Source: Planctomycetota bacterium
Lineage (GTDB): Bacteria > Planctomycetota > UBA1135 > UBA2386
Reading direction: 5' to 3'
DNA: 36,966 bases
NCBI GenBank assembly: GCA_016794035.1
Contig: JAEUHS010000056.1
Coordinates: 1 to 36,966, forward strand
Shown: positions 1 to 10,253 of the stretch, piece by piece
Position numbering within the stretch: position 1 is the stretch's first letter
How the letters are laid out: each line of letters begins with the position of its first letter
The notes under the pieces: model-generated
What the model was told of the DNA's origin: nothing
Databases searched by the model: none
The model's input: the letters and a program-made list of their open reading frames with translations, nothing else
Made by a program: the position numbers and the translations under genes

Positions 1-972
<972 letters not shown>

Positions 973-2349
973 TCAGCGCGGCCGCGGCCACCGCCCCAGC
1001 GCGACGAAGCCGAGGTGCAACACCGCGACCGCGAACATGCCGACGACCAGCGAGTCGTAGACGGCGCCGAGCGCCGCGTCGGCGAACACCGTGCGTAGGA
1101 ACCAGCCGCACAACAGGGTGAACCCGAACAGGTCGACGAGCAGCGGCGACACCATGCGGCCGGCACCCTGCACCGCGCCGATCGCACCGAGCGCGACGGC
1201 GCCGAGCACCTGGCTCCAGCCAGCGGTCGCCAGATACAGGTCGGTCGCGACCTGCACGTCCTGCGTCGCGTCGGGCAGGAAGCACGCGACCAGTTCGACC
1301 GACCAGGCCTGCATGCCGAGCAACACGGCCAGGCCGAATCCGCCGGCCAGCACCGCGGCCCACAGCCCCGCGGCGCGCGCCGACCGCTCGCGTCCGACCG
1401 CCACCGCGCGCCCCGAGTACGCGGTCGCCGCGTTCGCAAATCCGAGCGCCGCGAACAGGATCACGGTGTCGAGCCGCGTCGTGATGCCGAGCGCCGCGGT
1501 CGGCGCGTCACCGAACCGCCGCTGCACGACGATCGTCAGCCCCACGACCAGCCCCGCGCGCAGCCCGATCTGCACCACCTGCGGCCACGCGTCCGCCAGC
1601 AGCGGCCAGGCCACCGGCACCCGGGTCGCCGGGGCCGCGCGCAGCGACAGCACATGCGCCGATCGCCGCAGCCAGGCGAGCGCCAGGCCGGCGGCGACGG
1701 CCCGCGCGGCCACGCTGGCGTAGGCCGCGCCGACGACACCGAGCGCCGGCACGCCGAGCGGCTCCCAGCCGAACATCAGCACGAGGTCGAGGCCGAGGTT
1801 CAGCAGGTTCGCCAGCAGCAGCAGCAGCAGCGGCACCGCGGACTCGCCGGCGGCGCGCATCGCCGCCGTGGTCTGCATCAGCACGAACATCGGCACGCAG
1901 CCGAGGTTGCTGACGACCAGGTAGTGCACCGCGTCGTCGGCGACGCGATCCTCGAGGCCGGTGGCCGCCACCATCGGGATCGCCGGCAGCGCGCTGGCGA
2001 GCGCGACGACGACGCCGAACAGCAGCATGAACCACTCGGCCCGCCGGTGCAGCGCGCGCGCGGCCTCGCGTTCGCCGCGGCCGAGCAGCTGCGACAGACG
2101 CGCCAGCAGCGCGGTCGACACGCAGTTGCCGAGCAGCATCGGCAGGAAGTTCCAGGTCGACGCTACATGGGCCGAGCGGATCGCATCGGCCCCGAGCCGG
2201 CCGACCAGGACGAGGTCGACCAGGTTGACCACCGCATGCGAGGCGAGCCCCAGCGCCAGCGGCAGCCCGAGCAGCAGCACGGCGAGTGCCGGGCCGCGCC
2301 GCAGCAGGCCATCGACCGGCGCCGCCGCCACCGATGGCGGCGCGGTCAC
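973..2349 (-). CDS. MATE family efflux transporter
   Basis: Predicted 458-residue inner-membrane protein with about twelve hydrophobic segments spread over its whole length, the size and layout of MATE (multidrug and toxic compound extrusion) antiporters. These export cationic or other organic molecules in exchange for Na+ or H+. The N-terminal half has the family pattern of a LGADAI-type motif after TM1, then a long helix ending in LLGRGEREAARALHRRAEWF, the usual loop between TM2 and TM3. The second half repeats the organisation. The start is GTG at 2349-2347 with only a weak GAGG-like site upstream. It lies 113 bp after the response regulator gene on the same strand, so co-transcription with the signalling trio is possible but not shown. 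Substrate unknown. Confidence 0.9.
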   Translation of the reverse strand: MTAPPSVAAAPVDGLLRRGPALAVLLLGLPLALGLASHAVVNLVDLVLVGRLGADAIRSAHVASTWNFLPMLLGNCVSTALLARLSQLLGRGEREAARALHRRAEWFMLLFGVVVALASALPAIPMVAATGLEDRVADDAVHYLVVSNLGCVPMFVLMQTTAAMRAAGESAVPLLLLLLANLLNLGLDLVLMFGWEPLGVPALGVVGAAYASVAARAVAAGLALAWLRRSAHVLSLRAAPATRVPVAWPLLADAWPQVVQIGLRAGLVVGLTIVVQRRFGDAPTAALGITTRLDTVILFAALGFANAATAYSGRAVAVGRERSARAAGLWAAVLAGGFGLAVLLGMQAWSVELVACFLPDATQDVQVATDLYLATAGWSQVLGAVALGAIGAVQGAGRMVSPLLVDLFGFTLLCGWFLRTVFADAALGAVYDSLVVGMFAVAVLHLGFVALGRWPRPR

Positions 2350-2462
2350 GAACGACCTCGCGCCGTCCCTGCCGTCGCGGTCGGTCGAGCCGCCGCGCGC
2401 CCGGCGCCACGCTCGTCACTCTCACGCTGCTGCCGCCGCACGATCGCAGCGTAGCGCGTGGA

Positions 2463-2837
2463 TCACGGTTGGCCGAGGATCTCGCGGGCGCGATCGAGGA
2501 TCTTGGTCGGGCTGAACGGCTTGGTCATGTAGTCGTTCGCGCCGGCCTGCTTGCCGACCTCACGATCACTCTCCTGGCCCTTCGCGGTCAGCAGGATGAT
2601 CTTCACGCCGGCGAGCGTCGGGTCCGCGCGCACCTGCTCCGTCACCTGGAAGCCGTTGATCTTCGGCATCATCACGTCGAGGAACACCAGATCGGGCCGC
2701 TGCTCGCGGATCATCGCCAGCGCCTCCTCGCCGTTGCGCGCCTCGAACACGCGGTAGTTGTCCTTGCGCAGGACGAACGTCAGCGATCGACAGATGAACG
2801 GCTCGTCGTCGACGACCAGGATGGTGTGCTGCGTCAT
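2463..2837 (-). CDS. Single-domain response regulator (CheY-like receiver)
   Basis: A stand-alone receiver domain of 124 residues with no output domain. The acidic pair is D10-D11 in VVDDEP, the phospho-acceptor is D54 in FLDVMMP, the conserved Thr is T84 in LLTAKG, and the Lys is K106 in YMTKPF. All key residues for phosphorylation are therefore present. The start ATG overlaps the stop of the upstream PP2C phosphatase gene in an ATGA, so the two are translationally coupled. Being encoded with a HATPase and a PP2C phosphatase suggests it either feeds a phospho-signal into that module or is its output. No hybrid kinase that would phosphorylate it is next to it; the nearest histidine kinase is the divergent one at 6257. 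Very confident for the domain, unsure of the pathway. Confidence 0.95.
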   Translation of the reverse strand: MTQHTILVVDDEPFICRSLTFVLRKDNYRVFEARNGEEALAMIREQRPDLVFLDVMMPKINGFQVTEQVRADPTLAGVKIILLTAKGQESDREVGKQAGANDYMTKPFSPTKILDRAREILGQP

Positions 2838-4414
2838 GACCCACCCCCGTGATCGACGCACCGGATCACGACGACGGTCACGTCGTCGAGTCCCATCCGG
2901 CCGCGTCGGAACCGATCGAACTCGTGCATCAGGCCGTCGACGATGCCGGTCGCGGAACGCCCGGGCGCCAGCTGCGCCAGCAGCGCTGCGAGCCGATCGT
3001 CGCCGAACATGTCCTCGTTCTCGTCCATCGCCTCGGTGATGCCGTCGGTGAACAGCAACATGCAGTCGCCCGGCGCCAGCTCGATGCGACGCGACTCGTA
3101 GCCGGGCGCTGCCAGGAACCCGAGGATGGTGCTCTCGCTGGCGATCGCCTCGACGCGATCCGTGGCCGCGCGGTAGACGAGCAGGTCGTTGTGGCCGGCG
3201 CTGACGTATTCGACCGAGTGGTCGCTGTCGCGCAGCGCCACGCCGGCCGCGGTCAAGAACCGCTCGGTCCGGGTCAGATCCTCGTACATCGAGGCGGCCA
3301 GCTGGTCGAACACCTGCGCCGGCGCGCTGCGCACGGAAGCCAACGTACGCAACATGGCGCGCGCGCTGACCATCATCATGCCCGAGGCCAGGTTGTGCCC
3401 CGACACGTCGGCGATCACCACCATCTGCCGCCCGTCGGCGAGCGGCACGTAGTCGAAGTAGTCGCCGCCGACGGCGCCACAGGCGCGGTACTCGGCCGCC
3501 ACGTCGAAGCCGTGCAGCTCGAGTCCGCCGGCGGGGAGGATCTGGCGCTGGATCTCCCGCGCGAGGCTCAGTTCCTTGCCGAGTTCGGCGGTCTTCCTGG
3601 CGCCGAGCACGGCGCCCAGCATCGAGGCGAACGAGTAGGCAACCTCGCCTTCCTCGTTGCCGAGCAGGTCGTCGTTCGCGTACGAACTCGCCCGCTTGTC
3701 GATCAGCAGCAGCGCGCCGACGACGGCCCGCTTGTCGCCGGCGCCGATCGTGACCGGCACCCCGAGGATCTGCCGCGTCGCCAGGTGTTCGACCGTGCCC
3801 GGCTCCCCGATCCGCGAGCCGGCGGGAACGGCCTGCGAGGCGAACACCTCCTCCAGTTCGACCACCTCGCGCAGGAACCCCTCGTGGGCCGGCAGGAAGC
3901 GGGGCAGCGGCGGCTCGGCCGCGCCATCGCCGCGCTCCGAGCCCGTGAAGTGCACCACGACCTCGCACCACCGCCGCGCGGCGTCGTAGGCGAGGAAGAC
4001 GACCTGCTGCACGCTGGCGGCACGGTGGCACGCGCGCACACCGATGTTCGCGATCTCGACCTCGTCGACGCCCGCCGCGAGCTGGGGCAGCGCCTCGCCC
4101 ATCTGCGAGACCCGCTCCATCAGGCGCAGCGAGCTGGTCGTCATGCTCTCCATGTCGCTGGCGAGGCGCTCGCGGTCGGCGACGACCTCGAGCAACGCCG
4201 TCACCAGCGCGCGCGTCGCGGCGTCGTCGACCGCGTAGGAGGCCAGCACCGAGCCGACCGGCAGGTCGACGCGCATCTGCGCCGCCGCGGCGGTCGGCAG
4301 GCGGCCGTAGACGGCCGTGGAGCGACCGTCAGCGGCGACCACGCTCAGCGCGACCCCGTCCAGAACCTGGGGGATCGCCGCCAAGAGTTCGCTGGAACCC
4401 GGGTGGATGGTCAA
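2834..4414 (-). CDS. GAF-domain PP2C/SpoIIE-type serine phosphatase
   Basis: Cytoplasmic 526-residue protein. After about 100 N-terminal residues, with a helical segment around 75-120 that could be a signalling coiled coil, comes a GAF-like sensor domain (about 125-285). The C-terminal PP2C domain of the RsbU/SpoIIE type (about 300-520) starts at LAREIQRQILP. Metal-binding acidic motifs are present: VGGDYFDYV, IADVSGHN, LFTDGITEA and GLDDVTVVV. Family members dephosphorylate a Ser/Thr on a STAS-domain anti-sigma antagonist. The start is TTG at 4414-4412 with TGAGG 5 nt upstream; it lies 7 nt after the stop of the HATPase gene. Its stop overlaps the response regulator start. The three genes form one transcription unit on the minus strand. 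No STAS protein is encoded nearby, so the substrate is unknown. Confidence 0.93.
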   Translation of the reverse strand: MTIHPGSSELLAAIPQVLDGVALSVVAADGRSTAVYGRLPTAAAAQMRVDLPVGSVLASYAVDDAATRALVTALLEVVADRERLASDMESMTTSSLRLMERVSQMGEALPQLAAGVDEVEIANIGVRACHRAASVQQVVFLAYDAARRWCEVVVHFTGSERGDGAAEPPLPRFLPAHEGFLREVVELEEVFASQAVPAGSRIGEPGTVEHLATRQILGVPVTIGAGDKRAVVGALLLIDKRASSYANDDLLGNEEGEVAYSFASMLGAVLGARKTAELGKELSLAREIQRQILPAGGLELHGFDVAAEYRACGAVGGDYFDYVPLADGRQMVVIADVSGHNLASGMMMVSARAMLRTLASVRSAPAQVFDQLAASMYEDLTRTERFLTAAGVALRDSDHSVEYVSAGHNDLLVYRAATDRVEAIASESTILGFLAAPGYESRRIELAPGDCMLLFTDGITEAMDENEDMFGDDRLAALLAQLAPGRSATGIVDGLMHEFDRFRRGRMGLDDVTVVVIRCVDHGGGS

Positions 4415-4421
4415 GCGTGCC

Positions 4422-4862
4422 TCAGGCGTTGGCGATCACCCGTGCGCACTTCGACAGCCGCAGCGTGTTCCAACCGTTCTCGCGGGCGTACTCGACCTTG
4501 TCCATGACGGCGCGCGCGATGTGGATGCCGTAGCCGCCACTCTCCGCCGGCATCGACTCGTCGCCACACTCGCTGGTGTCGTACGCGAGCGGGTCGAACT
4601 CCGGCCCCTGGTCGCGCAGCACGATCTGCAGCGTGTCCTCGGTCAACGCGAACGTGACCTCGATCGGCCGCGTCTCGTCGAGCTCGTAGCCGTGCCGGAG
4701 CACGTTCGTGACCATCTCCTGCAGGGCCACCAGCACGTTGTAGCGGGTGCCCTCCGGGTCCTCGTCGAAGACCACCGAATCCAGCAGGGTCTCTCCGGTT
4801 TGCCAGATCAGGCGAAGGTGGTCCATCGGACCGGTGAGCTGCAGCACGACCTGGGAGAGCAT
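4422..4862 (-). CDS. RsbW-like serine kinase / anti-sigma factor (HATPase_c)
   Basis: A 146-residue single-domain GHKL ATPase. The N-box is EMVTNVLRHGY (residues 49-59), the G1 box is DQGPEFDP, and the G2 box is GGYGIHIAR with the tail IARAVMDKVEY, which is typical of RsbW/SpoIIAB and related kinases rather than of full histidine kinases; there is no DHp helix with a phospho-His. Such proteins bind a sigma factor or phosphorylate a STAS partner, and are opposed by a PP2C phosphatase like the one encoded next. The start ATG 4862-4860 is the first good Met; GGAGG lies 13 nt upstream, a rather long spacing. The gene heads the minus-strand operon and is divergent from the amidase gene. Confidence 0.9.
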   Translation of the reverse strand: MLSQVVLQLTGPMDHLRLIWQTGETLLDSVVFDEDPEGTRYNVLVALQEMVTNVLRHGYELDETRPIEVTFALTEDTLQIVLRDQGPEFDPLAYDTSECGDESMPAESGGYGIHIARAVMDKVEYARENGWNTLRLSKCARVIANA

Positions 4863-5008
4863 GATGGTCTCGGTTCCTCCACCGCTCCTATCGGCCCAGG
4901 CGCACCCGACCATGAGGTGGCCTGCCGGGTCGCTCCCAGCAAAGGACATCCGGCGCCGAGCTACCCATGGCATGGCGCCCCCCGGACCGGTAGGCTTCCC
5001 GGCGCGGT

Positions 5009-5031
5009 GGTGATGGTCACCCAGACGGGTG
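5009..5031. promoter_or_regulatory. Two overlapping short inverted repeats in the amidase leader
   Basis: GGTGA-TGG-TCACC (5009-5021) and CACCC-AGAC-GGGTG (5018-5031) share bases, so in RNA only one of the two small hairpins could form at a time. They lie 12 nt ahead of the amidase Shine-Dalgarno sequence, in the 192-bp divergent region. Arms are only 5 bp, so chance is a real possibility; function is unknown. Confidence 0.25.
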
Positions 5032-5042
5032 CCCCTCGTCGC

Positions 5043-5048
5043 AGGAGG
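5043..5048 (+). promoter_or_regulatory. Ribosome binding site deciding the amidase start
   Basis: A perfect AGGAGG is followed by 6 nt and then GTG at 5055. The ATG at 5013 lies upstream of it and the GTG at 5154 has no such site. This argues for translation from 5055 even though that leaves an unusually long arginine-rich stretch before the hydrophobic signal segment. Confidence 0.6.
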
Positions 5049-5054
5049 GTAGTC

Positions 5055-6179
5055 GTGGTTTGCAATCGTCGGCCGCGAGCCTGGAGCTCGCTCGTCCCAT
5101 CTCGTTCCGATCGCTCCGGGTCGCCGCCATCCCCGCGGCAGCCGCGCGGCGCCGTGCGCCGGCTCACCTTCGTGGCGACCCTGCTGCTGCTCGCCCTGCC
5201 GGGGTGTGTCTCGACGGCGCCGAGCCTGGGCACTGCTGCCGCCGACCTGCCCAGCACGGTCAGCATCGACTCGATCCTGGCCAAACCGACGCTCGACCCC
5301 GACGTCGAACTCGAGGCGTTGTCGCGCTCGCGTTCGGCCCCGTCGCTGCTGCGGCGGTCCTACCTCGAGCTGTACTGTCGACGCCCCCAGGCGGCCATCG
5401 ACGCGGCCGCCGAAGTCCTCTACGGACTGCGCAAGCCGTCGGCCAACGAAGAGGCCTTCGCGCGCTACCTGCGGGCCGAGGCCTACACGCAGATGGGCAA
5501 GCCGGAGCAGGCTCGCTTCGATCTCGAACGCGTGCAGCAGCTGACGCTGGACGCCGAACTGCAGCGCCGCGTGCGCGCGTTGACGCCGCCGGCGGGCCCC
5601 GCTCCCGTCGTGGTCGCGTCGATCCCGATCGAGAGCCGCTCGGCCTGGTCGCCCGCGCCGGAGAACCGCGCCAACCTCGAGCCGATGGGGCAGCCACGAC
5701 GCGTCACGATCCACCACTCGGCGATGTACTTCCGTGACACCCGCCCCGCAGCCTGCGCCGCCCAGATCCAGCGCATCCAGAAGGAGCACATGGGCAACCG
5801 CGACTACGGCGACATCGGCTACCACTTCCTGATCGACCCGGCGGGTCGCATCTGGCAGGGGCGCGACATGCGCTACCAGGGAGCCCACGCCAGCGGCATC
5901 AACAATCGCCAGAACATCGGCATCTGCGTGCTCGGCAACTTCCTGCGCGGCCGCGGCGGCCAGGGCCCGAATCCGGCCCAGCTCGGCTCGATGCGCATGC
6001 TCGTGCGTCAGCTGATGCAGCAATACGGCTTCGGCCCCGACGAGGTGCACTGCCACAGCGACTTCAAGGCCACCGAGTGCCCCGGGCCACTGATGGAGTC
6101 GGCGGTCGCCCAGATGGTCCACGACCTGCAGCGAGGCGAAGCCGGCGGCCGCGTGGCCGCCGCCGTGGCCGGTCACTGA
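5055..6179 (+). CDS. N-acetylmuramoyl-L-alanine amidase (PGRP/Amidase_2), probable lipoprotein
   Basis: Zinc hydrolase expected to cut the amide bond between N-acetylmuramic acid and L-Ala in peptidoglycan. The 374 residues comprise an Arg/Ser/Pro-rich start, a hydrophobic segment ending in the lipobox-like LALPGC (about residues 46-51), a helical, TPR-like middle region (about 85-180) and a C-terminal Amidase_2/PGRP domain (about 212-350). Zinc ligands fit IHHSA (H220/H221), HCHSDF (H332 or H334) and TECPG (C342). The Tyr in GYHFLID and the GRIWQGRD strand are also typical. The start GTG at 5055 was chosen for its AGGAGG; GTG at 5154 would give a more conventional signal peptide directly before RRLTFVATLLLL. 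It is divergent from the RsbW-like gene, with no operon partner, and the kinase gene follows 77 bp downstream. Confidence 0.9.
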   Translation: MVCNRRPRAWSSLVPSRSDRSGSPPSPRQPRGAVRRLTFVATLLLLALPGCVSTAPSLGTAAADLPSTVSIDSILAKPTLDPDVELEALSRSRSAPSLLRRSYLELYCRRPQAAIDAAAEVLYGLRKPSANEEAFARYLRAEAYTQMGKPEQARFDLERVQQLTLDAELQRRVRALTPPAGPAPVVVASIPIESRSAWSPAPENRANLEPMGQPRRVTIHHSAMYFRDTRPAACAAQIQRIQKEHMGNRDYGDIGYHFLIDPAGRIWQGRDMRYQGAHASGINNRQNIGICVLGNFLRGRGGQGPNPAQLGSMRMLVRQLMQQYGFGPDEVHCHSDFKATECPGPLMESAVAQMVHDLQRGEAGGRVAAAVAGH

Positions 6180-6256
6180 TCTGACCGGCCGGGCCCGAAT
6201 CCCGCCGCGGCCCACCGCGCATCACGGCGCTTGGGCGGTGCTGCCGATAGTTCGGC

Positions 6257-7455
6257 ATGGCCCCCGTCCAGCCACCGGCACCGAACCGCCTGGCCGCCCT
6301 GCCCGGCGCGCGGCTCAGCTGTGCGCTGCTGACGGTGTTCACGATCCTGCTGGCGTGGCCGTCGCCGCCACCGGCGCTGGCGGCGATCGTGCGACCGGGC
6401 TACTTCGCGCTGCTGTTCGTGTTCTTCTGGCGCACCGGGCGGCACAGCGCCGAACTGCAGGGCCAGCCGATGCAGCTCGTACGCTGCGGCTTCTTCGTGC
6501 TGTGGCTCGGCTTCACGCTCGCCGCCGTGATCCACTTCGCGGCGCCGGAGCCGCTGCACCCGGCGTTCGACTACCTGCGCGACGCCTGCGAACGTGGCGC
6601 GATGTTCCTGCTCGGCACGACGCTGATCTCGTACGGACTGATGCTGTGGATCCCGCAGGTGGTGACCAGCCATCGACTGCTCGGCGAACACGTGGCGCAG
6701 CAGACCGGCCGCCTGCAGCTCGCGGAGACCACGCGCTCCCAGCTCGAACAGCGGCTCGTGGACGCGGATCGCCGCGGCCTGCTCGGCGAGCTGGCGGCGA
6801 CGATCGCGCACGACCTCCGCAACCCGTTGGCGATCGTCAAGGGCACCGCGGAGTCGCTGTGCCGCCGCCAACGCTCGCAGGCCGAGGTGGCACAGCACAC
6901 CGACGTCATCCGGCGCAACATCGAGAAGGCCGACCGGACCATCGCCTCGCTGATCGACCTCGGACGGCCGCGCGCGACGGCGCCGCGCATCGGTCCCGCC
7001 GCCGAGACCCTGGCCGAGGTCCGCGACCTGGTGCAGGTCGAGGCCCGCCGCCGGCACCTGCGCATCGACGTGCGGGTCGACGGCGACCCGGTCGTGTGCG
7101 CGGACCACACGCTGCTGGCGCAGGCGCTGCTGAATCTGGTGCTCAACGCCGTGCAGGCGACGCCACGGGGTGGCCGCATCGAACTGCGGGCACGCCGCTG
7201 GCGACTGCGGGGCACCACCATGACGCTGCTGGCGATCGAGGACCGCGGCCACGGGCTGGCGGCCGAGCATCGCGACCGGCTGTTCACGCCGTTCTTCACC
7301 ACGAAGGCGAGCGGCACCGGCCTCGGCCTGTCCAGCTGTCGGCGGATCGCCACCGAGCTCGGCGGCCGGCTCGACCTGCGGCCGCGCCACCGCGGCGGCG
7401 CCCGCGCGCTGCTCCTGCTGCCGGCGACGGTCGCCGCCCCCCAACCCGGAGTCCC

Positions 7456-7477
<22 letters not shown>
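6257..7477 (+). CDS. Membrane sensor histidine kinase
   Basis: Predicted 406-residue kinase. The first ~140 residues form about four hydrophobic segments (roughly 19-45, 46-58, 74-95 and 114-136) joined by short loops, so there is no sizeable periplasmic sensor domain. A coiled-coil linker follows (about 140-175), then HisKA with the phospho-acceptor H185 in IAHDLRNP. Next is the HATPase domain: N-box LLNLVLNAVQATP, G1 IEDRGHGL, F-box FTPFFTTKASGTGLGLS. This is the NtrB/ZraS-like architecture usual for partners of sigma-54 activators. The last 22 nt overlap the activator gene that follows, so the pair is clearly co-translated and is expected to act together. A membrane-embedded signal (redox state, lipid or ion gradient) is an inference from the missing extracytoplasmic domain. 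Confidence 0.95.
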
Positions 7478-8841
<1,364 letters not shown>

Positions 8842-8855
8842 ACCCTCGCGTCGCC

Positions 8856-8881
8856 CCACCATGGCAGCACCGCCATGGTGG
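8856..8881. promoter_or_regulatory. Perfect 26-bp dyad, candidate enhancer for the NtrC-type activator
   Basis: CCACCATGGC (8856-8865), six nt, then GCCATGGTGG (8872-8881): 10-bp arms without a mismatch, 14 bp after the activator stop codon. It could be a hairpin terminator, but no T-run follows. Its centre is about 120 bp ahead of the start site predicted from the sigma-54-like element at 8964, the usual place for an activator binding site. Positions 8863-8888 can also form a competing hairpin (GGCAGC pairing with GCTGCC). Confidence 0.45.
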
Positions 8882-8963
8882 CGCTGCCACGAACGGCGCC
8901 CGCGGACCCGGTGCCGCCGACACTGGCCGCCCATGCCACCGAGGTCGGCCGGGGCGCCGCCAC

Positions 8964-8979
8964 TTGGCGCGTCGCGTGC
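8964..8979 (+). promoter_or_regulatory. Sigma-54-like (-24/-12) promoter element
   Basis: TTGGCGCGTCGCGTGC has the invariant GG and GC exactly 10 bp apart and keeps TTGGC.CG and TGC of the consensus TTGGCACG-N4-TTGC. Mismatches are A to G in the -24 box and the first T of the -12 box. Transcription would start near 8991, about 126 nt before the lipoprotein ATG. In GC-rich DNA such matches occur by chance, so this is a candidate. Confidence 0.35.
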
Positions 8980-9116
8980 GACCATGTTCGTGGACACTCC
9001 GGCAACCCTCGCGGCCGCGCCTTCACCGGGGGCGCGGGCGCGAGTCTGTACGGCCCGTGCCGCGAACGCCGGCTTCGCCCCTCGTTGCCGGGCGCTGCGC
9101 CCCTACTATGGGCGGC

Positions 9117-10253
9117 ATGCGTTTCGTGTCGTTCACCGGCGCCCTGCTGCTGTGCGCGGCATGCGGCGACCCGGCCGCCATGCCGACCGTCCAGCCCGCC
9201 CCACCGGGCCCGCGACACCTCGAATACGACTACGGCGTGATCCCGCACCGCGAGGCACGCGCGCACGACTTCGTGCTCGACTTGGCGGCCCTCGGACCGG
9301 TGACGCCGGGCTCCGGCTGGATCCCGCTGCACGTGCAACTCGATTGCTCGTGCGGCCGAGCCCAGCTGCTGTTGCGCGGCCGCGATGGCAGCGAACGCGT
9401 GCTCGACGGCAGGCCGGTCGCGGCGAACGTGCCGGCGCCGGGTGACACCGTGATCGCGCGCGTCGTCATCGACACCGCCACGCGCGAAGCCATGGACCTG
9501 CCGAAAACCGCCAGCCACGGCACCGTCGTGCTGCAACCCGTCGACGACCGCACCGGGGCGCGGCGGGTGCGCTGGCCGTTGCTCCTGCGCTTCGGCATCG
9601 ACGCGCCGGTCGACCTGCGCCCGTTCGCGGCGCTGGACTTCGGCCGCGTGCCGACCTGCAGCACGGCCGAGGTCGCGACGTCGCTGCGCGGTGACGCGAA
9701 TCACCCCGGCGTCACCTTCGGCCGGGTCGTCGCCAGCGATCCGCAGCTCGAAGCCGTGCTGGAACCCGGCGACGGCAGCACGCTGCTGCGCGTGCGCTGC
9801 CATCCGGGCGAGCTCGGCAACCACCGCGCCGTCGTCACCGTCGAGACCGACCTGCCCGGCGACTACGTCGTGCAGGTGCCGGTGACCTGGAAGGTCGTGC
9901 CGGACCTCGAAGCCACGCCGATGGCGAAGGTGTCGTTCCGCGCCGACCTGCGCCGCGAGCAGACCGTCGACGAGGCGAGCGGGCAGTTCGTGCTGGTCAC
10001 GGACCACGACGCGTCCCGTCCGGCGGAGTTCGTCGTGCGCGCACTCGTCGACGCCGCCGACCACGACGCCACGGCGGGCTTCGCGATCACATTCGAGCCG
10101 GTGCCGGGCCAACCGCGCCAGCAACGGCTGCACGTCCGCTACCTCGGGGGCCACCCGGACGGCTTCCGCGGCCGCATCGTGCTCGGCAAGCCCGGCGTCG
10201 ACGGGCCCACCCTCTCCATCGACCTCGTCGCCTTCCCGACCCGCGATTCATGA
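9117..10253 (+). CDS. DUF1573-like lipoprotein
   Basis: A 378-residue exported protein: MRFVSFTGALLLCAAC is a short signal peptide with lipobox LCAAC, so C16 is the probable lipidated residue. The mature part looks like immunoglobulin-like beta-sandwich repeats. The segment EYDYGVIPHREARAHDF with QLDCSCGRAQ further on is the DUF1573 pattern (a 'falls below G.V' strand followed by a SCGC-type motif), and a second similar unit begins near FAALDFGRVPTCSTAEV. DUF1573 proteins are common in Planctomycetes and Bacteroidetes and have no firmly established function. The gene's stop overlaps the start of the cytochrome gene (ATGA), so the two are made together and probably act together at the periplasmic side of a membrane. 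Confidence 0.75.
   Translation: MRFVSFTGALLLCAACGDPAAMPTVQPAPPGPRHLEYDYGVIPHREARAHDFVLDLAALGPVTPGSGWIPLHVQLDCSCGRAQLLLRGRDGSERVLDGRPVAANVPAPGDTVIARVVIDTATREAMDLPKTASHGTVVLQPVDDRTGARRVRWPLLLRFGIDAPVDLRPFAALDFGRVPTCSTAEVATSLRGDANHPGVTFGRVVASDPQLEAVLEPGDGSTLLRVRCHPGELGNHRAVVTVETDLPGDYVVQVPVTWKVVPDLEATPMAKVSFRADLRREQTVDEASGQFVLVTDHDASRPAEFVVRALVDAADHDATAGFAITFEPVPGQPRQQRLHVRYLGGHPDGFRGRIVLGKPGVDGPTLSIDLVAFPTRDS

Noticed and set aside
1801..1835. CAG/GCA repeat run inside the MATE gene
   Set aside because: It encodes a run of Leu in a membrane helix, ordinary in this composition.
2849..4507. 552-residue plus-strand frame opposite the phosphatase gene
   Set aside because: Rich in Arg, His, Asp and Gln with no recognisable domain; the opposite frame has clear PP2C motifs.
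9085..9112. TTGCCG and TATGGG as a sigma-70 promoter directly before the lipoprotein
   Set aside because: The -10 would end 4 nt before the start codon, leaving no room for a leader; treated as chance.
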